Below are positions 9,248 to 20,801 of a stretch of 51,471 nucleotides of DNA, piece by piece. The translations under genes were made by a program, and so were the position numbers. How positions within the stretch are numbered: position 1 is the first letter of the stretch; every line of letters starts with the position of its first letter. The DNA comes from Rhodospirillales bacterium (lineage in GTDB: Bacteria; Pseudomonadota; Alphaproteobacteria; ATCC43930; CGMCC-115725). Location: contig JAQGIC010000092.1 in the NCBI GenBank assembly GCA_028288725.1, positions 1 through 51,471 of the forward strand, read 5' to 3'. The notes below the pieces were generated by a model that saw nothing but the letters and a program-made list of their open reading frames with translations, ran no database searches and had not been told where the DNA came from.

Positions 9248-9260
9248 CTGGGCAGGCTCG

Positions 9261-11381
<2,121 letters not shown>

Positions 11382-11507
11382 CGCAACGCCTCGGACGAAC
11401 GTTCTTGGCGATCACCGTGCCCGCGGGGTCGGGGCTGACGGCCGCACCCCACTGTTACATAGCCGAGGCGGCGCCCGTGAGTCCTCTTCGTCAACGACCC
11501 GTCGGGC

Positions 11508-11579
11508 TAGAGCCTGATCCGATCGAACCGGCTCGGTTTGATCGGATCAGGCTCTAAACATCTGATTCAGAGGGCGATT
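11508..11579. repeat. Palindromic intergenic repeat with conserved tail
   Basis: The arms 11508-11530 and 11534-11556 pair over 23 bp with one mismatch around a 3-nt loop; the arm core is AGCCTGATCCGATC. The next bases (11552-11579, CTCTAAACATCTGATTCAG then AGGGCGATT) recur in diverged form at 27697-27723, also just after a palindrome. This marks a dispersed repeat family. It sits upstream of the kinase start and downstream of der (both leftward), so it could stop transcription from der. Confidence 0.75.
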
Positions 11580-11669
11580 GGTCGCGACAAGGTGCCGTCG
11601 ACTTAGACAGGAGACCGCTCAGCCGCCAGCGAAGCTCGTCAGCAGGCCTCATGTCAGCTCTGAACCTGC

Positions 11670-13064
11670 TCAGTCTTTGCCGGCATAGGGATTGTCGCTC
11701 TTGCGCAGCATCACGCGGATCGGCGTGCCGGGCAGGTCGAACGTCTCGCGCATCAGATTGACCAGATAGCGCCGATAGGCGTCCGGCAGATCGCCCGGCT
11801 TGGAGGAAAACAGCGCGAAGGTCGGCGGGCGCGTGTTGGCCTGGGTCATGTAGCGCAGGCGCAGACGGCGGCCGGAGACCAGCGGTGGCGGATGGCGCTC
11901 CTGGATCTCGGCCAGCCAGCGGTTGAGCTTCGGCGTGCCGATCCGGCGATTCCAGGTGGCATGGGCCTGCATGCCCGCGTCCATCAGCTTGTCGAGGCCC
12001 ATGCCGGTGGCGCCGGAGCAGGGAATGCACAGGATGCCCTGGCATTGCGGCAGGGAAACCGCCAGGCGATCGCGCAGCTTTTCGAGGGCGGCCGGCTTGT
12101 TCTCGATCAGGTCCCATTTGTTGATCGCGAGAATGATCGAACGCCCCTCGTCCTCGATCATGCGGGCGATGGTCAGGTCCTGCTTTTCCATCATCTGGGT
12201 CGCATCGATGACCAGGATGACCAGTTCGGCGAAACGGATCGCGCGCAGCGTATCGGCGACCGACAGCTTTTCCAGCTTATGCTCGATCACCGACTTGCGC
12301 CGGAGACCGGCCGTGTCGATCAGCTTGATCGGGCGCCCGCGCCAGGCCCATTCGATCGCGATCGAATCGCGGGTAATACCGGCTTCGGGCCCGGTCAATA
12401 GCCGCTCTTCGCCCAGCAGCTTGTTGACCAGCGTCGATTTGCCGACATTGGGACGACCGACGATCGCCAGTTGGATCGGCTTGGTCGGATCGTCCGTCGT
12501 GCCGTCTTCCTCGAAGTCGATGTCGCCGCGAACCGGCGCTTCGTCGGGGAATGCATCCTTGTCGACCGGCTTGTCGGCGAAAGGCTCCAGCGCGTCGAAC
12601 AGATCGCTCAGGCCCTCGCCATGCTCGGCCGAAATCGCAATCGGATCGCCCAGGCCCAGTTCGAACGATTCATAGGCGCCGGCCAGGCCGGCCTTACCCT
12701 CGGACTTGTTCGCGATCAGGATCACCGGCACGGCGCGACGGCGCAGCAGCTCGGCGAAATGCCGGTCCATCGGCGTCACGCCGACGCGGGCGTCGATGAC
12801 CATCATCACCACGTCGGCGTCGTCGATCGCGCGTTCGGTCTGCTCGCGCATGCGGCCGGCGAGACTTTGATCGCGCACGTCTTCCAGGCCGGCCGTATCG
12901 ATGATGCGGAATTCGATGTCGCCCAGGCGCGCCTTGCCCTCGCGGCGGTCGCGCGTGACGCCCGGCAGGTCGTCGACCAGCGCCAAGCGCTGCCCGACGA
13001 GCCGATTGAACAGCGTCGACTTGCCGACATTGGGTCGGCCGATGATGGCCGCCGTGAAACTCAT
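11670..13064 (-). CDS. der: Ribosome-assembly GTPase Der (EngA)
   Basis: A 464-residue protein with two tandem GTPase domains, the defining feature of Der. Each begins with the P-loop [10 protein letters not shown] (about residue 8 and again near 202). The switch-II motifs DTAGLEDV and DTAGLRRKS are present, with NKSEGK and NKWDLIE as the G4 motifs. A C-terminal KH-like domain ends in NPYAGKD. Der is needed for 50S subunit maturation. It is the last gene of a leftward group with bamB and a TPR protein. Confidence 0.97.
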   Translation of the reverse strand: MSFTAAIIGRPNVGKSTLFNRLVGQRLALVDDLPGVTRDRREGKARLGDIEFRIIDTAGLEDVRDQSLAGRMREQTERAIDDADVVMMVIDARVGVTPMDRHFAELLRRRAVPVILIANKSEGKAGLAGAYESFELGLGDPIAISAEHGEGLSDLFDALEPFADKPVDKDAFPDEAPVRGDIDFEEDGTTDDPTKPIQLAIVGRPNVGKSTLVNKLLGEERLLTGPEAGITRDSIAIEWAWRGRPIKLIDTAGLRRKSVIEHKLEKLSVADTLRAIRFAELVILVIDATQMMEKQDLTIARMIEDEGRSIILAINKWDLIENKPAALEKLRDRLAVSLPQCQGILCIPCSGATGMGLDKLMDAGMQAHATWNRRIGTPKLNRWLAEIQERHPPPLVSGRRLRLRYMTQANTRPPTFALFSSKPGDLPDAYRRYLVNLMRETFDLPGTPIRVMLRKSDNPYAGKD

Positions 13065-13122
13065 AACCTTATAGTCCTTCCGACCGGCGCCCTCGCTATC
13101 GGGGCACCGGTCCCATTCAGCT

Positions 13123-14442
13123 TCAGCGCAACGCCGTCAACTGTCCATCATTGGTCATCAGATAAAGCGTGCTATCGGCAATCACCGGCGCCAGGAAGCT
13201 GCCTTCCGGCAGGTCGAGCCGGCCGAGCGCCTTGCCGGTATAGGGCGACAGCGACCAGGCCTGCCCATGAGAGCCGACCAGGATCAGGCGATCGCCGGCG
13301 AGTACGGGACCCGCCCAATGGATCGGGTCCGACTTGCCCTCCATATCTTCCCATTGGTCGAGCTGGGTCAGCCAGCGCACGCGGCCGTCGGTCCGCGTCA
13401 GGCAGATGACCTCGCCGGCGGTCGACAGCAGATAGATGAAATCGCCGGCGACCCAGGGCGTGTAGGTCCCGCCGACTTCCTGTTCCCAGGCGCGCTCGCC
13501 GGTCCTGAGATCGATCGAGGCGACCCGGCCGGAATGGCTGACCGCGATCACCCGGCCGCGGTCGATGACCGGGCGGCCATGAATATCCGCCAGGGTCGAG
13601 ATGGCGTCGAACCGGCGGGTCGCCGCCAGGCTGTCCTGCCACACGGTCCGGCCGTTCTCCATGCGCAGCGCCACCAGTTCGCCCGAGCTGAACGGCACCA
13701 CCGCGGTGCCGCTTTCGACCGCCGGGCTGCTGCCGCCGGCGAGTTCCGCCGTCTCGGGAATGCCGGCGTAGTTCCACTGCTTCTCGCCCGTCGCCTCGGC
13801 CAGCGCGAAGATTTCGTTGTCGACGTCGACTACCAGCACATGCCCATCGGCCACCGTCGGCGCCTCGCGCAACGGCACGCCGAGCGTGGTGCGCCAGACC
13901 TCCTTGCCGTCGGCGGCATTGAGCGCCAGGACCTGGCCGAAGCCGGTCGTCACGAACAGCTTGCCGGCATCGTAGGAAACCCCGCCGCCCCAGGCCTGAT
14001 TGTCGTTGTCGTCGGGGGCGACATCGATCTGCCAGATCCGATGGCCGTCCGCCGCCTGATAGGCGGAAACCAGCGACTTCGAATCCTTCACATAGACGAC
14101 GCCGTCATCGACGACCGGGCCCGCCAGCAATTCGCCATAGAGCGACGAGCCTTCGCCCACGGTGACCTGCCAGGCCTGCTTCAGCGTCTCGCCGAGGGCC
14201 GGATGCTGCATGGCGTGGTTCGGTCCGCCGCTCGCCTGCGGCCAGTTCGCATTCACCGTCGGCGGCGGCAGCGTCACCTGCAGCGATGCCAGGTCCGGAT
14301 CGGGCTCGAGCTGCTTCTCGAGCGCCAGGACCGAGATGCGCTCGCCCGGGATGATGTCCTTTTTCTTCTTGCCGAAGCTATCGCAACCGGCCAACGCCAA
14401 AGGCAGGACCAGGAGAATCGTCAGTTTCTTCACGCTCAGCAC
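13123..14442 (-). CDS. bamB: Outer membrane assembly lipoprotein BamB (PQQ-like beta-propeller)
   Basis: A 439-residue lipoprotein. The signal peptide ends in [10 protein letters not shown], with the lipid-bearing Cys20. Repeated blade motifs such as [31 protein letters not shown] and [14 protein letters not shown] indicate an eight-bladed PQQ-type propeller. BamB helps BamA insert beta-barrel proteins in the outer membrane. A GTG at 14442 with GAGGA about 9 nt upstream is the chosen start; a second GTG three codons later is possible. Position between the TPR protein and der is typical. Confidence 0.93.
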   Translation of the reverse strand: MLSVKKLTILLVLPLALAGCDSFGKKKKDIIPGERISVLALEKQLEPDPDLASLQVTLPPPTVNANWPQASGGPNHAMQHPALGETLKQAWQVTVGEGSSLYGELLAGPVVDDGVVYVKDSKSLVSAYQAADGHRIWQIDVAPDDNDNQAWGGGVSYDAGKLFVTTGFGQVLALNAADGKEVWRTTLGVPLREAPTVADGHVLVVDVDNEIFALAEATGEKQWNYAGIPETAELAGGSSPAVESGTAVVPFSSGELVALRMENGRTVWQDSLAATRRFDAISTLADIHGRPVIDRGRVIAVSHSGRVASIDLRTGERAWEQEVGGTYTPWVAGDFIYLLSTAGEVICLTRTDGRVRWLTQLDQWEDMEGKSDPIHWAGPVLAGDRLILVGSHGQAWSLSPYTGKALGRLDLPEGSFLAPVIADSTLYLMTNDGQLTALR

Positions 14443-14454
14443 TGGTCGGGATCC

Positions 14455-15096
14455 TCAGTTCTTCAAGCCGTTGACGATTTCGGTCGCGCGCGAACGCAGC
14501 GACGGCGGGGCGCCCAGATCATCCGCCAGTTCCTGGTAGGTCTTGAGCGCCGCGGCCTTGTCGCCGGCCTTGAGCTGGGCCAGGGCCGTCACTTCGAGCG
14601 CGGTATAGCGCCAGGGACCGGCGGCCAACGGCTTCATCCGCGCGATGATGTCTTCCGGCTTGGTCTGGTCGACGCTGTAGAGCCCGCCCAGCACGGTCGC
14701 CAGATCGCGATAGACCGGATCGACCGAGCCATCGGCCGCGATGGCGGTCAGTGCCGCGAGGCCGCCTTCCTTGTCCTGGCTGGCCTTGGCCTTCAGCGCG
14801 GCCGCCTGGATGCGGGCCAGCAGGCCGTAGCCTGCCTTGTCCTCGGCGGCGAGCGCCCCGAAGCCGACCACGGCCTTGTCGGTGTCGCCGGCGCGCAGGG
14901 TGAGGCCGGTCTCGGCATATTTCAGGCCGAGCGCCTGATATTGCTGCTGACGATAATTCTGATAGGCGACCACGGCGGCGGTCAAGACCACGAGCAGCAC
15001 GGCGGCGGCGATGGCGTATTTGCCATAGCGCGCCCAAAGCTTGGCCATACGGTCGCGCCGCAGGTCCTCATCAATCTCTTGGAAGATGTCCGCCAA
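14455..15096 (-). CDS. YfgM-like TPR membrane protein
   Basis: A 213-residue protein with an N-terminal cytoplasmic stretch, one membrane helix (YAIAAAVLLVVLTAAVVAY, about 28-46) and a periplasmic region of TPR-like helices. The family (TPR_21/YfgM) is found upstream of bamB and is thought to help periplasmic chaperone traffic. I choose the TTG at 15096 as start. It gives the conserved beginning (M)ADIFQEIDEDLRRDR, and CCGGAG sits about 7 nt upstream; longer frames add unconserved residues. Confidence 0.85.
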   Translation of the reverse strand: MADIFQEIDEDLRRDRMAKLWARYGKYAIAAAVLLVVLTAAVVAYQNYRQQQYQALGLKYAETGLTLRAGDTDKAVVGFGALAAEDKAGYGLLARIQAAALKAKASQDKEGGLAALTAIAADGSVDPVYRDLATVLGGLYSVDQTKPEDIIARMKPLAAGPWRYTALEVTALAQLKAGDKAAALKTYQELADDLGAPPSLRSRATEIVNGLKN

Positions 15097-15399
15097 TGCG
15101 AGACTCCGGCAGGATGGCAATATAACAGCAGGCGGATCGGGCCGGGCAGCGCAAGGCCAGCCGGAATCGAACCACGAGAACGGGGCCGGACCATAGCGGG
15201 TCGCGCGGTCAGACGCAAATCCGCCACGCGACGGCGGCGCATTCCTGTCGCCCGTTTTCGGGGATCCATTCAGGGAAAATCACCTATCGGCCCAAAGATC
15301 GCGGGAACGATCCCGGTCGCCGGCCGTTCACCTATGGTGGAGAAGCGCGCTTTGCGGCAGGAATAGCCCGGCCGCACGACCAAGGATCCGCGGGACCTC
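15097..15399. other. Intergenic region between divergent genes
   Basis: About 300 bases between the leftward YfgM-like gene and the rightward receiver gene. It must hold promoters for both, but no convincing -35/-10 pair stands out. No open frame with recognisable residues was seen. Confidence 0.5.
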
Positions 15400-15861
15400 A
15401 TGAGTATCGCCCCACCTGAACGCCCCGGCCCTGCCGTCGATCCCGTCCCCGCCCAACCGTGCGTGCTGATCGTCGAAGATGATTCGATGGTGGCGACCTA
15501 TGTCGCCGAAGTCCTGCTCGAGGCCGGATTCCGCGTCGCCGGCGTCGCCTCGACCGCATCCGAGGCGCTGAGCCTGGCCGAGCAGATGGCGTGCGTGCTG
15601 GCGCTGGTCGATATCCGCCTGCCGGGTCCCCAGGACGGCATCGAGATCGCGGGCGAGTTGCGCCGACGCTTCGGCATCGGCGCGATCTTTCTCAGCGGCA
15701 CCAGCGATCCGGACCATATCGCCCGCGCCAAACGCGTCAGCCCCTATGGCTTCCTGCAGAAGCCGTTTCTGCCGAGCCAGATGTACAAGGCGCTCGACAA
15801 GGCCTTGAAGCAGCGCGAGGCCGAGCGTGGCGGGTGCGCATCGGCGCCCGACGTCCTCTAG
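15400..15861 (+). CDS. Single-domain response regulator
   Basis: A 153-residue protein consisting of one receiver domain. It shows the acidic pair in LIVEDDSM, the phosphoacceptor Asp in LALVDIRLPG, a conserved Ser in FLSGTSD and the Lys in FLQKPF. A ~20-residue Pro-rich leader precedes the domain and no output domain follows. Such CheY-like proteins relay signals to a partner. None is adjacent; the orphan histidine kinases in this window are candidates only by proximity. Confidence 0.9.
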   Translation: MSIAPPERPGPAVDPVPAQPCVLIVEDDSMVATYVAEVLLEAGFRVAGVASTASEALSLAEQMACVLALVDIRLPGPQDGIEIAGELRRRFGIGAIFLSGTSDPDHIARAKRVSPYGFLQKPFLPSQMYKALDKALKQREAERGGCASAPDVL

Positions 15862-15997
15862 CTAGCGAGAACCCGCCCTGGCGGCTCGATATCGCTGCGC
15901 CGGATGCTCGGCAACCGCGCAATCATTGCCGGTCCGCGCCAGGTGATTTGCGCTATGGTGGTGCCCTCCTTCGGCGCTTCGAGCAAATCGGGATTGG

Positions 15998-16990
15998 ATG
16001 ATGGCGACCAACGACACGGTAAAGACCCCTGCCCTCGCGGCCTATGCCGGCCTCGTGTTGCGCGATGCCGCCATCCCGGAGCTGCCGAACCATTACCGCG
16101 GCAAGGTGCGTGAGAATTACGACCTGCCCGACGGCCGGCGCATCATCATCGCGACCGATCGCCTGAGCGCCTTCGACCGGATCCTGACCGCGGTGCCGTT
16201 GAAGGGCCAGGTCCTGACCCAGATCGCCCGCTTCTGGTTCGACCGGACCCGCGACATCTGCCCGAACCACGTCATCGAATATCCCGATCCGAACGTGCTG
16301 GTGTGCCGCAACCTCAAGATCATGCCGGTCGAGATCGTGGTGCGCGACTATCTGGCCGGCACGACCTCGACCTCGATCCTGTCGATGTACAATGGCGGCC
16401 GGCGGGAAATGTACGGCCATCGGTTCCCCGACGGGATGAAGCCCAATCAGAAGCTGCCGCAGCCGATCATCACGCCGACGACCAAGGCGTTCGACGCCGG
16501 CCATGACGAGGAACTGACTCCCGATCAGATCATCGCCAAGGGGTTGCTGAGCGCCGACCAGTGGGCCCATGTCTCGCGCCTGGCGCTCGCCTTGTTCGCC
16601 CGCGGCCAGGAAATCGCCGCCCGGCACGGCCTGATCCTGGTCGACACCAAATATGAATTCGGCGTCGATCCCGACGGAAACATCGTGCTGGCCGACGAGA
16701 TCCATACGCCGGATTCCAGCCGCTACTGGTTCGCCGAAAGCTATCCCGCGCGCTTTGCCGCCGGTGAAAAACCCGAGAGTTTCGATAAGGATTTCGTGCG
16801 CAGTTGGGTCGTCGCGCGCTGCGACCCCTATGCCGACGAGCTTCCCGCCATTCCGGACGAGATCAATCTGGAAGCGGCGCGGATCTATATCAGCGTCTAC
16901 GAGACCATCACGGGCGAAAGCTTTCCGCTGCCGCCGGCGGATCAATCGGTGCTGGAGCGGATCCGCGCAAACCTGCGGCGCTTCTTTTAG
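15998..16990 (+). CDS. purC: Phosphoribosylaminoimidazole-succinocarboxamide synthase
   Basis: A 330-residue SAICAR synthetase that joins aspartate to CAIR in purine synthesis. It shows the family residues [21 protein letters not shown], the LVDTKYEFG segment and [14 protein letters not shown]. It is the longer ADE1-like form, not the ~237-residue enterobacterial type. Two ATGs at 15998 and 16001 are in the same frame; either may be used. It lies apart from purF and converges on the gntR gene with only 6 bases between them. Confidence 0.96.
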   Translation: MMATNDTVKTPALAAYAGLVLRDAAIPELPNHYRGKVRENYDLPDGRRIIIATDRLSAFDRILTAVPLKGQVLTQIARFWFDRTRDICPNHVIEYPDPNVLVCRNLKIMPVEIVVRDYLAGTTSTSILSMYNGGRREMYGHRFPDGMKPNQKLPQPIITPTTKAFDAGHDEELTPDQIIAKGLLSADQWAHVSRLALALFARGQEIAARHGLILVDTKYEFGVDPDGNIVLADEIHTPDSSRYWFAESYPARFAAGEKPESFDKDFVRSWVVARCDPYADELPAIPDEINLEAARIYISVYETITGESFPLPPADQSVLERIRANLRRFF

Positions 16991-16996
16991 ATAGGC

Positions 16997-17686
16997 TCAC
17001 GCGTTCAGATCGTCGTCGATGAGATCCGGGTGAGTCCGCAGCAGCGCGGTCGCGGTCTCGACGATGATCGACAGATGGGCACTGAGCGAGCGTTCCGCCG
17101 TCCCGGCATCCCGCGCCCTGACGGCATCGAGGATGGCGCGATGCTGGCCGATCAGCAACGCGACCGGTGTCACGTCGGGCAGGCTCAGCAGGCGGACGCG
17201 GTCGAACTGCGCCTTCTGACTTTCGACGACCGACCAGAGATCGCCGAAGCCGATGGCATCGGCGAAGACGCGATGGAAATGATCGTCGGCGTCCTTGAAT
17301 CGACGGGCGTCGTTGCCGGCCGCCTGCTGATCGGCGATCGCGCGCTCCGCCTCTTCGATCGCCGCACGGGGCAGCCCGCGTTCCGCAGCTTCGCGAATGA
17401 TCGCCAGTTCGAGCGCGCTCCGCACGAACCGCGCCCGCTTCACCGCTTTCAGGGAAATGCGGCTGACGAAGGTGCCGCGTTGCGGGCGAACCTCGATTAA
17501 GCCGTCATCGACCAACCGGAGAATGGCTTCGCGCACCGGCGTCCGGCTCGTGCCGAAACGCAGGCCCAACTCATTCTCCGACAGGCGTTCGCCGGGCATC
17601 AGCCGCATATGCACGATTTCCGCGCGGATCGTCTCATAGATCGCGGCGGCACCCGAAGGGACTGTCGGCGTTCGCCTGACCCGCAT
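16997..17686 (-). CDS. GntR family (FadR/FCD type) transcriptional regulator
   Basis: A 229-residue regulator. The N-terminal winged helix (LMPGERLSENELGLRFGTSRTPVREAIL) is typical of GntR proteins, and the helical FCD ligand domain contains the DDHFHRVFADA segment with metal-binding histidines. The start at 17686 (MRVRRTPTV) is preferred because residues upstream of it are not family-like. It is divergent from the amino-acid ABC operon and a TTGTATACAA-type palindrome lies between, so it probably represses that operon and itself. Confidence 0.9.
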   Translation of the reverse strand: MRVRRTPTVPSGAAAIYETIRAEIVHMRLMPGERLSENELGLRFGTSRTPVREAILRLVDDGLIEVRPQRGTFVSRISLKAVKRARFVRSALELAIIREAAERGLPRAAIEEAERAIADQQAAGNDARRFKDADDHFHRVFADAIGFGDLWSVVESQKAQFDRVRLLSLPDVTPVALLIGQHRAILDAVRARDAGTAERSLSAHLSIIVETATALLRTHPDLIDDDLNA

Positions 17687-17737
17687 AATCGCTCCCGCGC
17701 TTGTCTGCGACCGTTGCTCCGCTTGACGGAAAACGAA

Positions 17738-17754
17738 CTTGTATACAAGTATAC
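17738..17754. promoter_or_regulatory. Candidate operator for the GntR regulator
   Basis: CTTGTATACAAG (17738-17749) is a perfect 12-bp palindrome, and GTATAC recurs at 17749-17754. The core TTGTATACAA matches the kind of site bound by FCD-type GntR regulators. It lies between the divergent gntR and ABC transporter genes, 52 bp before the gntR start and about 65 bp before the transporter start. A TTGACG at 17723-17728 could be part of the transporter promoter. Confidence 0.7.
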
Positions 17755-17817
17755 GCCCCTGCTGTCGACGAATGCGGCCGCCAGAGCCGCACGAGAGACG
17801 AAATGGGGGAAATTCCA

Positions 17818-18651
17818 ATGCTTTCAGTGAAACGCGGCGCCTTCGCCTTGGCCCTGGCCGCCGCCCTCGCCGGCTGGTCCGCCCCGGTGCGCGCCGACGA
17901 GGCGGTGCCGACCAACAGCCCGCGCATCCAGGCCATCCAGAAATCCGGCGTGTTTCGCGTGGGCGTGCTGGCCAATCCGCCCTGGCTGGTCGAAAACACC
18001 AGCGGCAGCGGCGATCAATGGACCGGCCCCGGCTGGACGCTCGCCAAGGAATATGCCCGGCTGCTGGGCGTCAAGCTGGAGCCGGTCGCCGTCTCGCACG
18101 AGACGAAAGTGCCCGTGCTGGCATCGAACCAGGTCGACATGACCATTTCGCCGCTGTCGGTCACGCCCGAGCGCCTGAAGGTCATCGACTTCATCACCTA
18201 TTCGGCCACCAGCCTGTGCGTCTTCGGACGCGCCGACAATCCGAAGGTCGCCGCCGCCAAGAGCATCGACGATTTCAACAAGGCCGGCGTCGTCGTCGCC
18301 TATTATACCGGCGGCGGCGAGGAACATTGGGTTCAGACCCGGTTTCCCAACGCGACGCTGCGCGGCGTTTCCACCGCCGGCACCGCGGCGCCGGTCGAGG
18401 AAATCATGGCCAAGCGCGCCGACGTGACGCCGATCAACCGGATTCCCTGGGTCGCCCTCAACAAGAAGGTCAAGGGCCTGAAGGCGTTTCCGGAGGGTGA
18501 CAATTGCCAGAGCAGCAAGGAGATGGGCACCGACATCGGCTCCGCCATCGATAAGAACCAGCCGGAATATCTGGCCTGGCTGAAGGCGGTCGAAGCGCGG
18601 ATGCAGCCGGCGCTGACCGCCGAAGAAACCAAGATGATCGACAAGATGTGA
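17818..18651 (+). CDS. Amino-acid ABC transporter substrate-binding protein
   Basis: A 277-residue periplasmic protein of the SBP_bac_3 family. A signal peptide (residues 1-26, ending near PVRADEA) precedes the family opening IQKSGVFRVGVLANPPWLVEN. Further motifs are VDMTISPLSVTPERLKVIDF and a long C-terminal lobe. It binds a polar or acidic amino acid or related solute; the ligand cannot be told from sequence. The ATG at 17818 has GGGGGA about 8 nt upstream; an in-frame ATG at 17803 is an alternative. First gene of a four-gene operon. Confidence 0.9.
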   Translation: MLSVKRGAFALALAAALAGWSAPVRADEAVPTNSPRIQAIQKSGVFRVGVLANPPWLVENTSGSGDQWTGPGWTLAKEYARLLGVKLEPVAVSHETKVPVLASNQVDMTISPLSVTPERLKVIDFITYSATSLCVFGRADNPKVAAAKSIDDFNKAGVVVAYYTGGGEEHWVQTRFPNATLRGVSTAGTAAPVEEIMAKRADVTPINRIPWVALNKKVKGLKAFPEGDNCQSSKEMGTDIGSAIDKNQPEYLAWLKAVEARMQPALTAEETKMIDKM

Positions 18652-18710
18652 GTAAGCGGGATCGGCCGCGCGTTTGCCGCCTGGCCGGTCCCTCGCTCAT
18701 CCCGACGACC

Positions 18711-19376
18711 ATGGATTTCGATTTCTCTCCCCTGATCGACAGTTGGCGCTTCCTGGCCTCCGGGCTGGGGCAGACGCTCCTGCTGTCCGTCGCGGCCGTC
18801 GTGTGCAGCTTCGTCCTCGGACTGGCGGTCGGGCTCGGCCGTCTCTACGGCCCGTTCTGGCTGCGCATTCCCCTGGTCTTCTACATCGATTCGATGCGGG
18901 CCATTCCGGTGTTCGTCGTGCTGGTCTGGATCTATTTTTCCGTGCCGATCCTGACCGGCCATAGCTTCGCCCCGTTCTGGGCGGCGCTCGTCGGCATTAC
19001 GATCCATGTCGCGGCCTATGTCGCCGAGGTGATCCGCGCCGGCATCGTTTCCATCCGCAAGGGTCAGGTCCAGGCGGGCCTCGCCCTCGGCATGTCCAGG
19101 CCGCAGATCATTCGCGACATCCTGCTGCCGCAGGCGATCGTGCGCATGCTGCCGGCCTTCGGGTCGATCATCTCGGTCACGATCAAGGATACGGCGATCG
19201 CGGCCGTCATCGCCGTCCCGGAGCTGATGCGCCAGGCCGAGACGCTCGCCGGCGAGACCTATCGGCCGATCGAGATCTTCTCGGCGGTCATGATCGTCTA
19301 TTTCGTGATCATCTTTCCGGTCACCCGGCTGATCGATCGCTTCTACAGCCGCGTGGCACACCTGGGCCGCTCATGA
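18711..19376 (+). CDS. Amino-acid ABC transporter permease (first)
   Basis: A HisM/GltK-type permease of 221 residues with about five membrane helices. The EAA-like loop is AEVIRAGIVSIRKGQVQAGLALGMS followed by ILLPQAIVRMLP, where the ATPase docks. I chose ATG 18711 (MDFDFSPLIDSW), which matches the usual N-terminus; a GTG at 18648 overlapping the previous stop would add 21 unconserved residues and may be used for coupling. The stop overlaps the second permease by 4 bp. Confidence 0.88.
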   Translation: MDFDFSPLIDSWRFLASGLGQTLLLSVAAVVCSFVLGLAVGLGRLYGPFWLRIPLVFYIDSMRAIPVFVVLVWIYFSVPILTGHSFAPFWAALVGITIHVAAYVAEVIRAGIVSIRKGQVQAGLALGMSRPQIIRDILLPQAIVRMLPAFGSIISVTIKDTAIAAVIAVPELMRQAETLAGETYRPIEIFSAVMIVYFVIIFPVTRLIDRFYSRVAHLGRS

Positions 19377-20032
19377 ACCTCGATTGGTCGATCGTCTGGC
19401 AAAGCCGCGGCCTGCTGCTCGAAGGCGCGCTCGTCACCATCCTGCTGACGGCGCTGACCATGGCCATCGCCGTCCCGGGCGGGATCGTGCTGGCCCTGAT
19501 GCGCGGTTCCCGCTTCAAGCCCGTCGCCCTGTTCGCGACCGGCTTCGTCGAGCTGTTCCGCAACCTGCCGCTGCTGCTGCTGGTCTATTGGGCGTTCTAT
19601 GTCATGCCGGTGCTGACCGACCTCAGCCTCTCGCCCTTCACCACCGGCCTGACCGCGCTCTGTCTCAACGTCTCGGCCTATAATTCCGAGACGTTCCGGT
19701 CCGGCATCAATTCGATCCGCAAGGGCCAGACCGAAGCAGGCCTGGCGATCGGCATGAGCCGGGCCCAGGTATTCCGACAGATCATCCTGCCGCAGGCCTG
19801 GCGGCGGGTGCTGCCGATCCTGGCCAGCACCTGGGTCTCGCTGTTCAAGGATACCTCGCTCGTCTCGGTCATCGCCGTCGGCGAGCTGGCGCACACCGCG
19901 ATGCAGATCCGGTCGCAAAGCTTTCGCGTGCTGGAGATGCTGACGGCGATGGGGGCGATCTACTGGCTGATGGGCTATCCGCAGGCGAAGCTGACCGACT
20001 GGATTCACCGGAAATACGGAGCGCGGGAATGA
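19373..20032 (+). CDS. Amino-acid ABC transporter permease (second)
   Basis: A 219-residue paralogue of the first permease with the same HisM/GltJ fold. Its docking loop reads SETFRSGINSIRKGQTEAGLAIGMS, then ILPQAWRRVLPIL. The two probably form the heterodimeric membrane channel. Overlaps of 4 bp with both neighbours (ATGA at each end) suggest tightly coupled translation. Confidence 0.92.
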   Translation: MNLDWSIVWQSRGLLLEGALVTILLTALTMAIAVPGGIVLALMRGSRFKPVALFATGFVELFRNLPLLLLVYWAFYVMPVLTDLSLSPFTTGLTALCLNVSAYNSETFRSGINSIRKGQTEAGLAIGMSRAQVFRQIILPQAWRRVLPILASTWVSLFKDTSLVSVIAVGELAHTAMQIRSQSFRVLEMLTAMGAIYWLMGYPQAKLTDWIHRKYGARE

Positions 20033-20799
20033 CCGCCTTTACCCGCAAGAACGCCGACAAGCCGCCGGTGCTGGTCTATGAGGACGTGCGCAAGAAATAC
20101 GGCGGCTTTACCGCGCTCGATGGCGTGTCGCTCCATGTCAACGCCGGCGAGGTCGTCTGCCTGATCGGTCCGTCCGGCTCCGGCAAATCGACGCTGCTGC
20201 GCTGCACCAACGCGCTCGAGACCATCGACAGCGGCACGGTGCGCTTCGAGGGCAAGCCCTTGCCGAAAGCCGATGCGGACATCCGCAAGGTCCGCCAGCG
20301 CATGGGCATGGTGTTCCAGAGTTTCGAGCTGTTTCCGCACAAGACGGCGCTCGAGAATGTCGCGATCGGCCTGACCACCGTCCGGAAGCTGCCGGCCCAG
20401 GCGGCCGAGGAGCGCGCCCGCGCGCTGCTGGCAAAGGTCGGGCTGGCCGACAAGACCGCGAATTACCCGGCCAATCTGTCCGGCGGCCAGCAGCAGCGCG
20501 TCGCGATCGCCCGCGCGCTCGCGATGGAACCGCATGTCATGCTGTTCGATGAGCCGACGTCGGCGCTCGATCCCGAAACCGTCGGCGAAGTGCTCAACGT
20601 GATGCGCGACCTGGCCCAGGAGGGCATGACGATGATCGTCGTCACGCATGAAATGAGCTTCGCGCGCCGCGTCGCCAATTGGGTGGTCGTGTTCGAGCGC
20701 GGACGCCTATTGGAGGAAGGCCCGCCGCAGCAGATCTTCGAGGCTCCGACGGTCGAGCGCACCCGCGACTTTCTGAGCCATCTCGGCTGGGACGATTGA
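20029..20799 (+). CDS. Amino-acid ABC transporter ATP-binding protein
   Basis: A 256-residue GlnQ/HisP-type ATPase. Walker A is GPSGSGKSTLLRC, the signature LSGGQQQRVAIARAL, Walker B HVMLFDEPTSALDPE and the switch histidine VVTHEM. It powers the importer formed with the two upstream permeases. The stop is only 2 bases from the end of the convergent histidine kinase gene, leaving no room for a separate terminator. Confidence 0.94.
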   Translation: MTAFTRKNADKPPVLVYEDVRKKYGGFTALDGVSLHVNAGEVVCLIGPSGSGKSTLLRCTNALETIDSGTVRFEGKPLPKADADIRKVRQRMGMVFQSFELFPHKTALENVAIGLTTVRKLPAQAAEERARALLAKVGLADKTANYPANLSGGQQQRVAIARALAMEPHVMLFDEPTSALDPETVGEVLNVMRDLAQEGMTMIVVTHEMSFARRVANWVVVFERGRLLEEGPPQQIFEAPTVERTRDFLSHLGWDD

Positions 20800-20801
20800 C
20801 G

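Noticed and set aside
13267-15366. 699-codon open frame on the plus strand
   Set aside because: It is antisense to bamB and the TPR gene; residues are compositional only.
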